DNA of 64,000 bases from Candidatus Bealeia paramacronuclearis (GCF_035607555.1 NZ_JAVHWZ010000001.1:863501-927500), one strand, 5' to 3'. Positions 35,988 to 45,062 are shown, counted from the first letter of the stretch. Translations and numbers: made by a program. The notes: generated by a model not told the origin, from the letters alone.

Positions 35988-37678
35988 TAGTCTTGCCCCT
36001 CCCGCATCCAAGTGCGAATCTGGGCGACAGATTCTTCAGGTTTATCGTCAATGATCTCTTCAATTTTTTGAACAGCAGAAACTCGAACCTTGCCAATAAC
36101 ATTATCAATAGCCATCATTTCATCAGATTCCGTAGGGGCGGGAAGATGACCTCCACCAGGACCACTCAATTGAAGGGCAGGGGACCCGGGTGGTAATGCG
36201 CTCATGGGATTGGAAGAACTTCCTCCAGTTCCAGCTCCTGCAAGGGCGAATTGAGCATCTTGAGAGGCTACTGAGGCCGCTCCCACCTGATTCAAAAGGC
36301 GCGTAATAATGGGTCGTACGACAAAGAGAAGACCCAGCAAAGCAATTAAAGACAGCACAATGCTTTCGATCATGCGGATAATTTCAAACCGAGTAAAGCC
36401 CATGAAAAGATCTGATCCAGTTTCTTGCGCCCCGGGTTCTTCAGGGGCAAAACGCATATTCACAACCTCAACGGTATCTCCTCGTTTGTCATCAAATCCA
36501 ATGGCGGATTTGACCAGTTTTGTGAGTTGATCCATTTCTTCTTTGGGACGTGCAGCATAAGCTTCTTTTCCATCTCCCCCTTTTGTGTAAACGCCATCAA
36601 CCAAAACTGCGACTGAGATTTTTTTCACACCACCAGATTCTTTAATGTGTGTTTTGAGGGTTTTGGAGATTTCATAGTTGATAGTTTCTTCTGTGCGTTT
36701 GGAGTCATTTGTGTTTTTGCCTCCACCTCCGCCTGCCGCAGCTTGAGCATTGGGTACATTATTTTGGGAAGTGGCGCCTGCTGATGAAGCCGATTCAGAT
36801 GCATTGGCCGATTCTTCTGCTGTTTGCGTAGATCTGACGACTTGCCCATCGGGATCATAGGTTTCTGAATTTTCGGTCAGGCGGTCCATATCCAAATCAG
36901 CACTGACTTCAGCTCTGACTTTTCCAGGGCCCACAGATCTTTCGAGTAAAGTCTCAAGCATTTTAGAAACGCGGGATTCGTAGTTGAGTTTGGCTTCCTC
37001 CAGATTGGCCGCCATGGCCGATTCTCCATCAGATCCTTTTGCAAGCAGCGTTCCTCTTTCATCAATAATAGAGATGTTTTCAACGGCAAGGCCGGGGACG
37101 GCTGCTGCAACCAAATGTTGAATACCCTGAACTTGACCGGGGGCAAGGCGCCCCGCACCCCTCATTTTAATAATTACAGAAGCACTGGTTTTTTGGGCCT
37201 CTCGCGCAAAAAGTTCTTTTTTCGGCAAGACGAGATGAACGCGCGCTGAGGAAACGCCATTGATAGAGCGAATGCTTCGGGATAGTTCTCCCTCAAGAGC
37301 TCTTAAGCGATTGAGGTCTTGAACAAAGCTTGTAGATCCGAGCACATCTGTTCTATCAAAAAGTTCATATCCGATGGACCCTCCCATAGGAAGTCCAGCT
37401 TCAGCCATCGCCATGCGGAGACGTGCCACTTGTTCGGAGGGCACAAAAATCTGAGATCCCCCTCCCTCAAGTTTATAAGTGACTCCCATATCATCAAGAC
37501 GGGAGACGATTTGAGATCCATCAGCAGGATCAATGTCAGCAAAAAGCAACCCATAATCAGGTTCGCTTAATCTTGCTGTGATCATAAAGAAAAATCCGAC
37601 CATGGCGGCCAAAACCGAACCCATAATCGCAAGGCGTATTAATCCAAAACCTTTGAGTGTTTCTACGAGCGCATTCAC
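35987..37678 (-). CDS. fliF: Flagellar MS-ring protein FliF
   Basis: MS-ring scaffold (563 aa) on which the export gate and C-ring assemble. There is an N-terminal transmembrane helix (LAIMGSVLAAMVGFFFMI), ring-building motifs (LEGELSRSIRSINGVSSARV), a Gly/Asn/Ser-rich periplasmic linker with GGGGKNTNDS, a second transmembrane helix near residue 440 (IVLSLIALLGLLFVV) and a cytoplasmic C-terminus for FliG (ESVAQIRTWMREGQD). First gene of the second flagellar unit. Confidence 0.96.
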   Translation of the reverse strand: MNALVETLKGFGLIRLAIMGSVLAAMVGFFFMITARLSEPDYGLLFADIDPADGSQIVSRLDDMGVTYKLEGGGSQIFVPSEQVARLRMAMAEAGLPMGGSIGYELFDRTDVLGSTSFVQDLNRLRALEGELSRSIRSINGVSSARVHLVLPKKELFAREAQKTSASVIIKMRGAGRLAPGQVQGIQHLVAAAVPGLAVENISIIDERGTLLAKGSDGESAMAANLEEAKLNYESRVSKMLETLLERSVGPGKVRAEVSADLDMDRLTENSETYDPDGQVVRSTQTAEESANASESASSAGATSQNNVPNAQAAAGGGGGKNTNDSKRTEETINYEISKTLKTHIKESGGVKKISVAVLVDGVYTKGGDGKEAYAARPKEEMDQLTKLVKSAIGFDDKRGDTVEVVNMRFAPEEPGAQETGSDLFMGFTRFEIIRMIESIVLSLIALLGLLFVVRPIITRLLNQVGAASVASQDAQFALAGAGTGGSSSNPMSALPPGSPALQLSGPGGGHLPAPTESDEMMAIDNVIGKVRVSAVQKIEEIIDDKPEESVAQIRTWMREGQD

Positions 37679-37728
37679 AGCTGCACCCTTCCCCTGTTGA
37701 GTATTTATTGAGGCTGCGTGCCCCTCAT

Positions 37729-37755
37729 GTCATCCTGAAATAAATTCAGTATGAC
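37729..37755. repeat. Dispersed palindromic repeat, copy 1
   Basis: Imperfect palindrome CATCCTGAA-ATAAA-TTCAGTATG in the leader of fliF, followed by ACGATG. The 17-base core TCCTGAAATAAATTCAG and trailing ACGATG recur at 56094-56121. Looks like a short intergenic repeat family of the genome. Confidence 0.6.
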
Positions 37756-37820
37756 GATGAAAAAACACAACATTCTCATTTTTTATTCATCTTGAGAAAA
37801 ATGAACGAAAACTGCAACTA

Positions 37821-37856
37821 AAAAAATGAGGGAAGGACAAAGCCTTCCCTCATTTT
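37821..37856 (-). terminator. Intrinsic terminator after flgE
   Basis: A 13-bp stem (AATGAGGGAAGG paired with CCTTCCCTCATT, six-base loop) lies seven bases beyond the flgE stop. Read leftward it ends in a run of seven T. It closes the fliK-flgD-flgE unit and shows that fliF must have its own promoter within 37679-37820. Confidence 0.9.
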
Positions 37857-37863
37857 CTTAAAA

Positions 37864-39183
37864 CTATGATGAACGGGCCACACTCAATAAAGCTTTGTCC
37901 GCATCAAATTGCATTCTTAGCGCTTCAGAGTTCATTTGAACGCCCAACTGAGCGGTCACCAAACTCATAAGTTGTTGTGCCTGGTCAATGTTAGATCCTT
38001 GAATTGTTCCAAATTCAACTGCGCCAATGCCATTAGTTTGGGCCTCCACTAAAATGGGGGAACCGGATTGAATGTTTGCTGTAAAAACTCCACCCCCTCG
38101 TGTGAGTTGGTTGTTATTAAATTTTGCAAAAGGAATTTTCCCTACATAAATTTGAGCGCCATTTGTGAACTCTGCAATGATGTATCCTTGGTTATCAATT
38201 GAGACGTTATTAAAGTTGCCATAAGGAACGCCATCCGTATTGGGTTTGTTGGCGGCATAGGAATTTCCATACTGAGTGAGACCACCGGGAGTATTGACCG
38301 GCCCCATGCCAATAGTGATGCCGCTATCTGCAGGAACGGTGGTTGTAGGTGTCCATTGAATATACATATTTGGCATTGAAGGACCATTGACAACACCATT
38401 GTACGTATATCCAGTTACAAGCCCGTTTGCATTAAAGTTTACAACTACACTATAGGCGTTCCCGGCATTTGCTATAGGGTTGGCGTTTGTCCCCAAATTT
38501 ATTGCTTGTGCGTCTGGGCATGTTGATGTGACCGTCCATTGATTTGCCGCAGTTTTGGTCCACACAAGTGAGACGGTGTGTTGATTTCCCTGTGAGTCAA
38601 TAACAGATGTTGGTGTTTTTTGGACAGATCCTGCAGCTTGGTCGATAGCCGCATTACCTGTAGCTATAGGTGCATTAGCGGGCAAGTTCAAAATATAATC
38701 TGCCTTTGTCGTAGCACTGGCTGTAGTGGCTACTTTGTCCGCTTGAATAGGAGAAAGCTGAGAGAGATCGTACTTGTTTTGAACTTTTGTTGTATCGATA
38801 TCGCCATTGGCTAAAGTCGGCCATCCTAAAACAGGATATTCATTATTTCCAATTTGAGTGACGTATTCACCCAAGTTATTGATTGTGCCACGTACGGAAG
38901 GGACATACGCAATGGCTCCGTTGTATTTAACAGCAACCCAGGCGCCACCATCTTGGATCGTAAAATCCAGGTTATTGCCTGTACTGTTAATTGTGCCCTG
39001 GCTGGTATCCATCATTTGAGTTGTTTTAACACCGCTATTGCCTGTAGCGCCTGTTACGGATTCTGTTTGAAGTAAGTTCATCCCAAAGACGTTGTCAGCA
39101 TTTTGAGTGGCAAGGTTTCCAGCAGAAGCCCCCATCACATTTTGGTTGGCATTAATACCTTGTATTGAAGATTGTTTCGTCAT
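37864..39183 (-). CDS. flgE: Divergent flagellar hook protein FlgE
   Basis: 439-residue rod/hook-family protein, taken as FlgE because it follows flgD and fliK and has the hook core motif GTINSTGNNLDFTIQDGG. Later come VIDSQGNQHTVSLVW, DNQGYIIAEFTNG and FAKFNNNQLTRGGGVF, matching the FlgE D1/D2 pattern. Both ends are unusual: the N-terminus has GASAGNLATQNADNVFGM where hook proteins have an IANVNTxGFK-like motif, and the C-terminus ends MQFDADKALLSVARSS rather than the usual coiled-coil. Hook identity is likely; FlgF/FlgG is a less likely alternative. Confidence 0.82.
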   Translation of the reverse strand: MTKQSSIQGINANQNVMGASAGNLATQNADNVFGMNLLQTESVTGATGNSGVKTTQMMDTSQGTINSTGNNLDFTIQDGGAWVAVKYNGAIAYVPSVRGTINNLGEYVTQIGNNEYPVLGWPTLANGDIDTTKVQNKYDLSQLSPIQADKVATTASATTKADYILNLPANAPIATGNAAIDQAAGSVQKTPTSVIDSQGNQHTVSLVWTKTAANQWTVTSTCPDAQAINLGTNANPIANAGNAYSVVVNFNANGLVTGYTYNGVVNGPSMPNMYIQWTPTTTVPADSGITIGMGPVNTPGGLTQYGNSYAANKPNTDGVPYGNFNNVSIDNQGYIIAEFTNGAQIYVGKIPFAKFNNNQLTRGGGVFTANIQSGSPILVEAQTNGIGAVEFGTIQGSNIDQAQQLMSLVTAQLGVQMNSEALRMQFDADKALLSVARSS

Positions 39184-39195
39184 TTAAAATCTCCT

Positions 39196-40149
39196 TTATG
39201 GTTGTTCTGTTAGCATTGAAATGGCACGTGTCGCCCGATAGTCTGAAAGTGGAACAGACAGGCCATTCCCCAAATTCAACATGGGGGACTTGTCTTTCAT
39301 TTCACCCCACTGTACTTTGCCTGAGACCAATGTCTCTCCCTGGATTTCTTGGTTTTCAGCATCCCAGGCTTTGACTCTGAAGGTGTATTTTCCACCGGGT
39401 AAAGGCACGCCTTTTTGTCCGAGGCCTTCAAATGGAATTTCATGTCGCCCTGAGGTCAGATGCCCTTTTGGACCGTCTAAGTTCATGGCACCCACAATGC
39501 GTCCCTCTTCGTTTGACATCACAAGAGTTGCTTTTTCAACATTTTGAGGAAGCTCATACATTAGATTTTGGGAGCGGTTTTTGAGATCAAATCTACCGAG
39601 TTTTTGGGATTGGGCAACTCCTGAAACGTTTTCCGTTTCAAGGACGTACTTATAATTTCCTTCGGGAAGTTTTGCGCCATTTGAATTAAAGCCATCAAAT
39701 GTAATGTCGTGTTTTCCTGGTGTGGATTCACCAATGTAAGTTTTGACATGGTCATTTTTATCGTTAAAAACATGAATCATTGCGACTTTTGTGCCTTCTG
39801 GAATTTCATAAGCCATTTTAGGTAAATCGGGGAGAACAAACTGGTTCCCTTTGGCCACAATTTCTTGACCTTTGAAATTATTGGCTTGAACACCCATCAT
39901 CATGTCCATTTTTTCAATAACTTTATCCATTTTCTCTAATTGAGCTGTTTGGTTTTTTGTAGAGTTCATTTGGAAGAAAGTTGCTGACATATCCTTAGGT
40001 TTTTGAGGATTCATCGGATTTTGATTCATCATTTGCTTGATCATGAGTTGAAATCCAATATTTTCCATATCGAGTTTCTTGCCCTCGCGTTTCTTCTTTT
40101 TGGCGTCCAAGGGGACAGCGCTCTTGGAAATAGCTTGAGTAGTTGCCAT
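39196..40149 (-). CDS. flgD: Flagellar hook assembly cap protein FlgD
   Basis: Scaffold protein (317 aa) that caps the growing hook. The N-terminal helical part has FQLMIKQMMNQNPMNPQKPK and FFQMNSTKNQTAQLEKM, the FlgD signature. Two FlgD Ig-like domains follow (PGKHDITFDGFNSNGAKLPE and SGRHEIPFEGLGQKGVPLPG), so it is longer than E. coli FlgD, which has one tandem less regular pair. Thirteen bases from fliK and twelve from flgE. Confidence 0.93.
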   Translation of the reverse strand: MATTQAISKSAVPLDAKKKKREGKKLDMENIGFQLMIKQMMNQNPMNPQKPKDMSATFFQMNSTKNQTAQLEKMDKVIEKMDMMMGVQANNFKGQEIVAKGNQFVLPDLPKMAYEIPEGTKVAMIHVFNDKNDHVKTYIGESTPGKHDITFDGFNSNGAKLPEGNYKYVLETENVSGVAQSQKLGRFDLKNRSQNLMYELPQNVEKATLVMSNEEGRIVGAMNLDGPKGHLTSGRHEIPFEGLGQKGVPLPGGKYTFRVKAWDAENQEIQGETLVSGKVQWGEMKDKSPMLNLGNGLSVPLSDYRATRAISMLTEQP

Positions 40150-40162
40150 TATTTATCTCTCC

Positions 40163-41434
40163 TTAAATAACCGCATCATAACTGCGTCCGAAGACGCCAA
40201 CGTTATAGCGCATACTGGGGATTTTGAGGGGTTGTCCATCCGTTCCTTCCTCCAACGAGAAAGAAGATCCATAGGTTTTCTCAAGACGCGCATATTGGGC
40301 ATCTTGGGAGGGTCTTTCTTGGAATTGGAAGTTTTGTGAGGAGGCATTAAAGCCTTGGTCTCTTAACATTTGAGCAAGTTTATCCGCATCATTCCGGGCA
40401 AAGTTGAGGGCTTGTTGATCTGCCTTAAAGACAGCATTTACCTTGTCGCCATCCATATGCAATTCGATGTCCATCCGACCCAATTCACGAGGATCAAGGA
40501 CGATGGAAATTTTTTGATCTCCCTTTTGCTTGAGCATTGGAAAATCAAGCCGTGTAAAAATTTGATCCATAACCTGGGGTTTGGAAAGGGTAGGGGAGGG
40601 ATCAGCTTTTAGTGTTCCCGTGAAAGTGGTATCTCCTTCGTGAGCCTGAACAGAAATGGAATCTTGTTGAGCCGCTGTCTTTCCAATGTCTTTATCTTGA
40701 ACGGATTTAAATTCCGAGAGAAATGGCGCTGTTTTATCATTTTTTTGAATATGTTGAGATGAATCTTGTGTTGAAGATGTTGCGACATCTGAGGAGTTTT
40801 TGGAATTCTCCTCTAGATTGGTATTTTGTGTGGGTGGAAATTCCGATTCTCTTACGACGCCTTCAATGCCTTCTTGATTTTCATTGGGTGTTAATGTTGG
40901 ATTGTTTTTGACGATTTTTTGTACTTCTGGTGCAAGAAAATCGAGTGAATTTTTGTCTATAAGAGCTTCCTCCGAAGAAGCAATTTGATTTGACCTATCA
41001 TCGTTTTTGTCTTGTGGAATAAACTTTTCCAATTTCTTTGAGAGGATTTCATCAACACGTTTTACTTCGCCCGAAATCCCTTTGAAAATTGTGGACTGTG
41101 ATTCTGGGTTTATTTCGAGATTTTCAAGATTTAACTCTTCGGGCATCAATGAATTGGCTTGTTCTTGTGTTAGAAGAATTTGCTGATATGATGAAGATTC
41201 AGGTATATCTTCAAAATAAATGTTAATGTTTTGCTGATAGGGAAGAGGCGTAGGCATGGCTGCAAATACCAAGCCTTCCTGTCCTTCAATTATAGATTTT
41301 TTGGTCTCGCTAAAATGGTCGAGAAAATTCAAACCTTCCCCATCCTGAGAATTCTCAAAGGTCTCGCCTTTTGCCCCAGACGCCTGTTGATTTTGCCCCA
41401 TTAAGGCTTGGGCAAGATTAATGATTTCAAGCAT
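40163..41434 (-). CDS. fliK: Flagellar hook-length control protein FliK
   Basis: 423-residue ruler protein. The N-terminal two thirds are low-complexity, Gln/Asn/Glu/Ser-rich (the measuring tape), and the C-terminal Flg_hook domain is visible as ISIVLDPRELGRMDIELHMD followed by LNFARNDADKLAQMLRDQGF. In the family this domain switches export specificity when the hook reaches length. It is first in the fliK-flgD-flgE unit, directly behind a consensus sigma-54 promoter. Confidence 0.92.
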   Translation of the reverse strand: MLEIINLAQALMGQNQQASGAKGETFENSQDGEGLNFLDHFSETKKSIIEGQEGLVFAAMPTPLPYQQNINIYFEDIPESSSYQQILLTQEQANSLMPEELNLENLEINPESQSTIFKGISGEVKRVDEILSKKLEKFIPQDKNDDRSNQIASSEEALIDKNSLDFLAPEVQKIVKNNPTLTPNENQEGIEGVVRESEFPPTQNTNLEENSKNSSDVATSSTQDSSQHIQKNDKTAPFLSEFKSVQDKDIGKTAAQQDSISVQAHEGDTTFTGTLKADPSPTLSKPQVMDQIFTRLDFPMLKQKGDQKISIVLDPRELGRMDIELHMDGDKVNAVFKADQQALNFARNDADKLAQMLRDQGFNASSQNFQFQERPSQDAQYARLEKTYGSSFSLEEGTDGQPLKIPSMRYNVGVFGRSYDAVI

Positions 41435-41471
41435 ATTTTAAATTCTCCCATTGCATATGCTTGAGGTCAAT

Positions 41472-41486
41472 GCAAGGGGTGTGCCA
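41472..41486 (-). promoter_or_regulatory. Sigma-54 (-24/-12) promoter of fliK-flgD-flgE
   Basis: Read leftward the sequence is TGGCAC-ACCCC-TTGC, a perfect match to the TGGCAC-N5-TTGC consensus. It lies 38 bases upstream of the fliK ATG, placing the transcript start near 41460. Both rpoN and a FlbD-type activator are in this window, in line with sigma-54 control of hook genes in Caulobacter. No other match to this consensus in an intergenic region was found by eye. Confidence 0.88.
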
Positions 41487-41581
41487 GTTTTAGGAGGCTA
41501 CAAGAAACATACGATTAGTACGTAATTAGGGCTAAATTTTCTCACAATTTTGGTAAGTGACAACCGTAATTGCGCAAATTT

Positions 41582-42184
41582 TTATTCCAGGATGACCAGC
41601 TTGTCTTCCAAAGCCTTGAGGAGGGAGTCAATCTTTCCACCCCCTTGTTGAATCACGGCGGAGTATTCAGAGCGCTGTGTAATGCTCATACTAATTCCAT
41701 CCAAAAGAACATCATAAATACGGAGTTCTCCGTTTTTCTCAAAAAGTTTCCAATCCACACGAATGGGCTGTCCTTGCTCTGGGGTGATTTCTGAGATGAC
41801 CGTAATGCCACCATCTGACTCTTTTCGGGATCCTGTGACCTCAAATTTTTGGCTCGTGTATTCTTGGAAGCGCGTTGCATAGCTGTTGACAATTCCATCT
41901 GTAAAAAGCTGGAGAAATTTTTCCTTTTGCTCAGGAGTTGCTTGTTTCCAATAGCGTCCGAGCACAAATTTTCCAATGGATTTAACATTAAATTTTGTTT
42001 CAAAAATGTCCCGGAAGACTTTTGCACGTTGAGGTGTATCAATCATTTTATTCGTTAAAAGTGTAATTACCTGATCTCCAATTTCTTGGATGAAGGCTTC
42101 AGGGGTGGCGTGAGTCTGCTCGGCTTTGGCTAAAAAAGGTGTGGTTACGAGCATAAGTACGGTTAGAAGAAAGCGAAATTTCAC
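41582..42184 (-). CDS. mlaC: MlaC-like phospholipid-binding protein
   Basis: Periplasmic lipid shuttle (200 aa, Ttg2D/MlaC family) that carries phospholipids between the MlaA outer-membrane complex and an inner-membrane transporter. A signal peptide (FLLTVLMLVTTPFLAKA) precedes the conserved region: LGRYWKQATPEQKEKFLQLF, then YATRFQEYTSQKFEV, and WKLFEKNGELRIYDVLLDGI with SMSITQRSEYSAVI. Six bases from mlaA. The MlaDEF permease genes are not nearby. Confidence 0.93.
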   Translation of the reverse strand: MKFRFLLTVLMLVTTPFLAKAEQTHATPEAFIQEIGDQVITLLTNKMIDTPQRAKVFRDIFETKFNVKSIGKFVLGRYWKQATPEQKEKFLQLFTDGIVNSYATRFQEYTSQKFEVTGSRKESDGGITVISEITPEQGQPIRVDWKLFEKNGELRIYDVLLDGISMSITQRSEYSAVIQQGGGKIDSLLKALEDKLVILE

Positions 42185-42190
42185 GAAATA

Positions 42191-43093
42191 TTACTCCTCA
42201 TCATCGGGGGTGGGTGTGTCTAGAAGTTCGTCTTGATACCCTTCAATCACACGCTTCCGGCGCTCAAAATACCAAGTGCGAATGGCGGCATAATAATCAA
42301 CAGAATTGGCTTTTAAATCTTCAAGCAAGGGTTCAACATCGGCGCGGGCTTCAAGAACATTAGACCCTCCATAAATGGGGGCGAGGGGGGCTTCCAAAGT
42401 CCAAGTCAGGGGATTCATCGCGGCATCTCCAACACGACCTACAGCTTCTCTTGCTGTTGAGGGGCCTAAGATGGGAATCACAAAATAAAAGCCTTCACCA
42501 ATCCCCCAACGTGCAAATGTTTGGCCTAAATCTTTTTTCTGATAAGGGAATCCCCAGTCTTCTGCGACTTCAAATAGGCCTCCCACACCAACCGTGGCAT
42601 TAATTACAAGGCGGGAGATTGTGATCCCCGCATCCTCAAAATCCCCTTGCAAAAGATCGTTTCCAAATACAACGGGATGCATCAATGTTGTTAACACATT
42701 ACGAATGCGTGTCTTCATAAAATCAGGGACGGCGCCATTATACATTTTTGAAAGAGGCTGTAAGAAAAGTCCGTCAATTAGATCATTTGTAAAAAACATG
42801 ATACGATTAAAGGGTTCAATGGGATCCCTGGGGTCTGAAGAAGAGCTCGTAAAAACAGGATACGGGTTGCGCGGCTCATTGGAATGGGTGGGTTGGGAAA
42901 CCGTTCCGTTTTCATAATACCATTGCGAGACTTCGGCTTTTCCAGCCGGAGAAATCAGGAGGAAAATTGATAAGAAAAGTGTAGATAGTCCTTTTTTGTG
43001 AGAATAAGGGCCGTCATGCTGAGCTTCTTTCATCATCTTGCTAAAAGGTACTGAAATGAATTTAGCATGGCCATTTTTTGAATGTGTCTTCAT
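42191..43093 (-). CDS. mlaA: MlaA/VacJ-family outer-membrane lipid transport protein
   Basis: 300-residue MlaA-type protein that removes mislocalised phospholipids from the outer leaflet. Conserved motifs are DPIEPFNRIMFFTNDLID, ISRLVINATVGVGGLFEVAE, KDLGQTFARWGIGEGFYFV and LPILGPSTAR-like IPILGPSTAREAVG. There is a hydrophobic leader (GLSTLFLSIFLLISPAGKA) but no cysteine anywhere, so the lipoprotein modification of E. coli MlaA cannot occur. The N-terminus before the leader is long; starts at Met20 or Met21 would give a normal signal peptide, though neither has a clear ribosome site. Confidence 0.93.
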   Translation of the reverse strand: MKTHSKNGHAKFISVPFSKMMKEAQHDGPYSHKKGLSTLFLSIFLLISPAGKAEVSQWYYENGTVSQPTHSNEPRNPYPVFTSSSSDPRDPIEPFNRIMFFTNDLIDGLFLQPLSKMYNGAVPDFMKTRIRNVLTTLMHPVVFGNDLLQGDFEDAGITISRLVINATVGVGGLFEVAEDWGFPYQKKDLGQTFARWGIGEGFYFVIPILGPSTAREAVGRVGDAAMNPLTWTLEAPLAPIYGGSNVLEARADVEPLLEDLKANSVDYYAAIRTWYFERRKRVIEGYQDELLDTPTPDDEE

Positions 43094-43118
43094 TTTACAA
43101 ATAACTCGTTTCCTAAAA

Positions 43119-44003
43119 TTACAATTCTTTTTCTTTCATTTTTTTCAAAATGAAATCCACAAAAACCCGCAATCTCACTAAGTGTTTTAATTGATGGGGA
43201 TAAATGACATATCTCTGAACTTCAGATCCTGGTAAATCCGGTAGGACTTCTATAAGATCTGGCGAGCCTTCGACGATATAACGATGGAGTGAGGCAATTC
43301 CCATGCCCCCTTTGATAGCTTCTAGCATGCCATGAGAGCTATTGAAAACTAAATACGGTTTGCGTGGTTTGTCAGTTCCTACGTGTAAAAGAAAATCCAG
43401 ATCATGATAGGGGTGGGCGGGGTTTCCACCATAGACGATAATTTGATGATGATTGAGATCTTCAATGGTTTTAGGAATACCGAATTTCTCAAAATAATTT
43501 TTATTGCCATATGTTCTTAAGCGATATTGAATCGCACCCGTATGTACAAGATCTGGGTTATTCATCGGAACTGCGGCAATCCCCACATCGGCCTCACGCA
43601 TGTTGAGATCAACGTCCTCATCTTTTAAAAGAACATTGATGCGAATGTTGGGGAAAAGATCTGTAAATTCTTTGAGCTTGGGGGCCAACCAAAATGTCCC
43701 AAATGCAAGTGTTGTTGCAACTTTCAGGTCGCCCTGAGGTTGTCCTTTTTGTTCAATAATGAGTGCCTCAGTTGCGGCCAATTTTGAAAAAACCCGCGTT
43801 GCCGTTTCGTTCAAGATTTTTCCAGATTCGGTGAGCTCAAGGCCGCGGGGTTGGCGAATAAAAAGGGGGGTCCCCAGTTCGTCCTCAAGGATCGAGACCT
43901 GGCGACTAATTGCCGATTGGCTAATGTTGAGCATTGAGGTGGCTTTCGTAAAGCTTCCTGAGCTTGCTACAATATGAAAGATGCGTAATTTATCCCAATC
44001 CAT
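43119..44003 (-). CDS. LysR-family transcriptional regulator
   Basis: 294-residue LysR regulator. N-terminal winged helix-turn-helix (FTKATSMLNISQSAISRQVS, about residues 18-37; LGTPLFIRQPRGLELTESGK) and a C-terminal periplasmic-binding-like effector domain. The target is unknown: it is divergent from dut and in the same direction as mlaA, with 25 bases between. It could regulate either itself or the mla genes; nothing in the sequence decides. Confidence 0.9.
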   Translation of the reverse strand: MDWDKLRIFHIVASSGSFTKATSMLNISQSAISRQVSILEDELGTPLFIRQPRGLELTESGKILNETATRVFSKLAATEALIIEQKGQPQGDLKVATTLAFGTFWLAPKLKEFTDLFPNIRINVLLKDEDVDLNMREADVGIAAVPMNNPDLVHTGAIQYRLRTYGNKNYFEKFGIPKTIEDLNHHQIIVYGGNPAHPYHDLDFLLHVGTDKPRKPYLVFNSSHGMLEAIKGGMGIASLHRYIVEGSPDLIEVLPDLPGSEVQRYVIYPHQLKHLVRLRVFVDFILKKMKEKEL

Positions 44004-44103
44004 AAACTCTCTTTTATCACATAAAATTATCTTTTGTCTTCACCGCTTGCGAGAATACATGCAAAAGAGTATTTTTCAATGGATAACTGAATAGGATTTA
44101 AAA

Positions 44104-44577
44104 ATGCTTAAAATGAATATCGTTCGATTGCCACATGCCGGAGATTTGGATTTGCCAAAACAAGGCACACCTTTAAGTGCGGGCCTTGATTTAAGTGCTG
44201 CGATTGAGGGGCCTCTTACATTAAATCCGGGACAAAGGTTTTTAGTGCCCACCGGTTTTTCCATAGCCCTTCCCCCCGGATATGAAGGCCAAATTCGGTC
44301 GCGCTCTGGACTTTCTTTCAAGCATGGGCTTGTGGTTTTAAATTCGCCAGGAACGATTGATGCTGATTATCGGGGTGAGATTAAAGTTCTTCTTATTAAT
44401 TTTGGAGAAGAGCCGTTTCAGATTGAGCGCGGTATGCGTATTGCTCAACTGGTTGTGAATAAAGTTGAGAATGTCTCATGGACAGAAGTGATGGCACATA
44501 CGGATCTTGAAACCTTGAATCGCAATGAAGCGGGATTCGGATCTACCGGAATTCATCAACAATCGGGAAAATCATGA
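44104..44577 (+). CDS. dut: Deoxyuridine 5'-triphosphate nucleotidohydrolase
   Basis: Trimeric dUTPase (157 aa), hydrolyses dUTP to dUMP and pyrophosphate, preventing uracil in DNA. All five motifs are present: SAGLDLSAA, RSRSGLSFKHGL, LNSPGTIDADYRGE with the catalytic Asp, RIAQLVV and the C-terminal P-loop-like GFGSTG. The ATG at 44113 is an alternative. It overlaps the next gene by four bases (ATGA). Confidence 0.97.
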   Translation: MLKMNIVRLPHAGDLDLPKQGTPLSAGLDLSAAIEGPLTLNPGQRFLVPTGFSIALPPGYEGQIRSRSGLSFKHGLVVLNSPGTIDADYRGEIKVLLINFGEEPFQIERGMRIAQLVVNKVENVSWTEVMAHTDLETLNRNEAGFGSTGIHQQSGKS

Positions 44578-45053
44578 GATATACAGTTAAGTTTTTATTT
44601 CTCTCCCTTTTCATTCCTCTTTCGCTTGAGGCACGGGACAAAAATCTTCCTATTCCTCGGTTTGCAACCATTCGTCCTGAGCGCGCGAATATTCGGGTAG
44701 GTCCAGGTCCAGGTTATCCCATTGAATGGGTCGTCGTAAAATCAGGCGTTCCTGTGGAAATCACCGCAGAGTTTGATAATTGGTGCCGTTTAAGTTTTTC
44801 AGATGGATCTCAAGGCTGGGTTCATCGCAATATGCTTATGGGAAAAAGAACGGCTTGGGTGATGAATTCCGACGTGAGTCTTTTTTCAACCGCTCAAGAA
44901 AATACCACGATTCTAGCGCGTCTTGAAAAAGGTCTTTTGATTGATTTGCAAAAATGCGAGGGACTCTTTTGCCAAGTCAAAACCGAGGGGGTAAAGGGCT
45001 GGGTTAAACGCACCGATCTTTGGGGCGTTTATCCTAACGAAAAGGTGAATTAA
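44574..45053 (+). CDS. Exported SH3-domain protein
   Basis: 159-residue exported protein with a signal peptide (FLFLSLFIPLSLEA) and two bacterial SH3-like domains: RANIRVGPGPGYPIEWVVVK with RLSFSDGSQGWVHRNML, and NTTILARLEKGLLIDLQKCE with VKTEGVKGWVKRTDLWGVYP. Such SH3 domains bind peptidoglycan or proteins in the envelope; DUF1058-type proteins of this form are common in alphaproteobacteria. Coupled to dut by a 4-base overlap; the functional link is unclear. Confidence 0.88.
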   Translation: MRYTVKFLFLSLFIPLSLEARDKNLPIPRFATIRPERANIRVGPGPGYPIEWVVVKSGVPVEITAEFDNWCRLSFSDGSQGWVHRNMLMGKRTAWVMNSDVSLFSTAQENTTILARLEKGLLIDLQKCEGLFCQVKTEGVKGWVKRTDLWGVYPNEKVN

Positions 45054-45062
45054 TAATTACCC

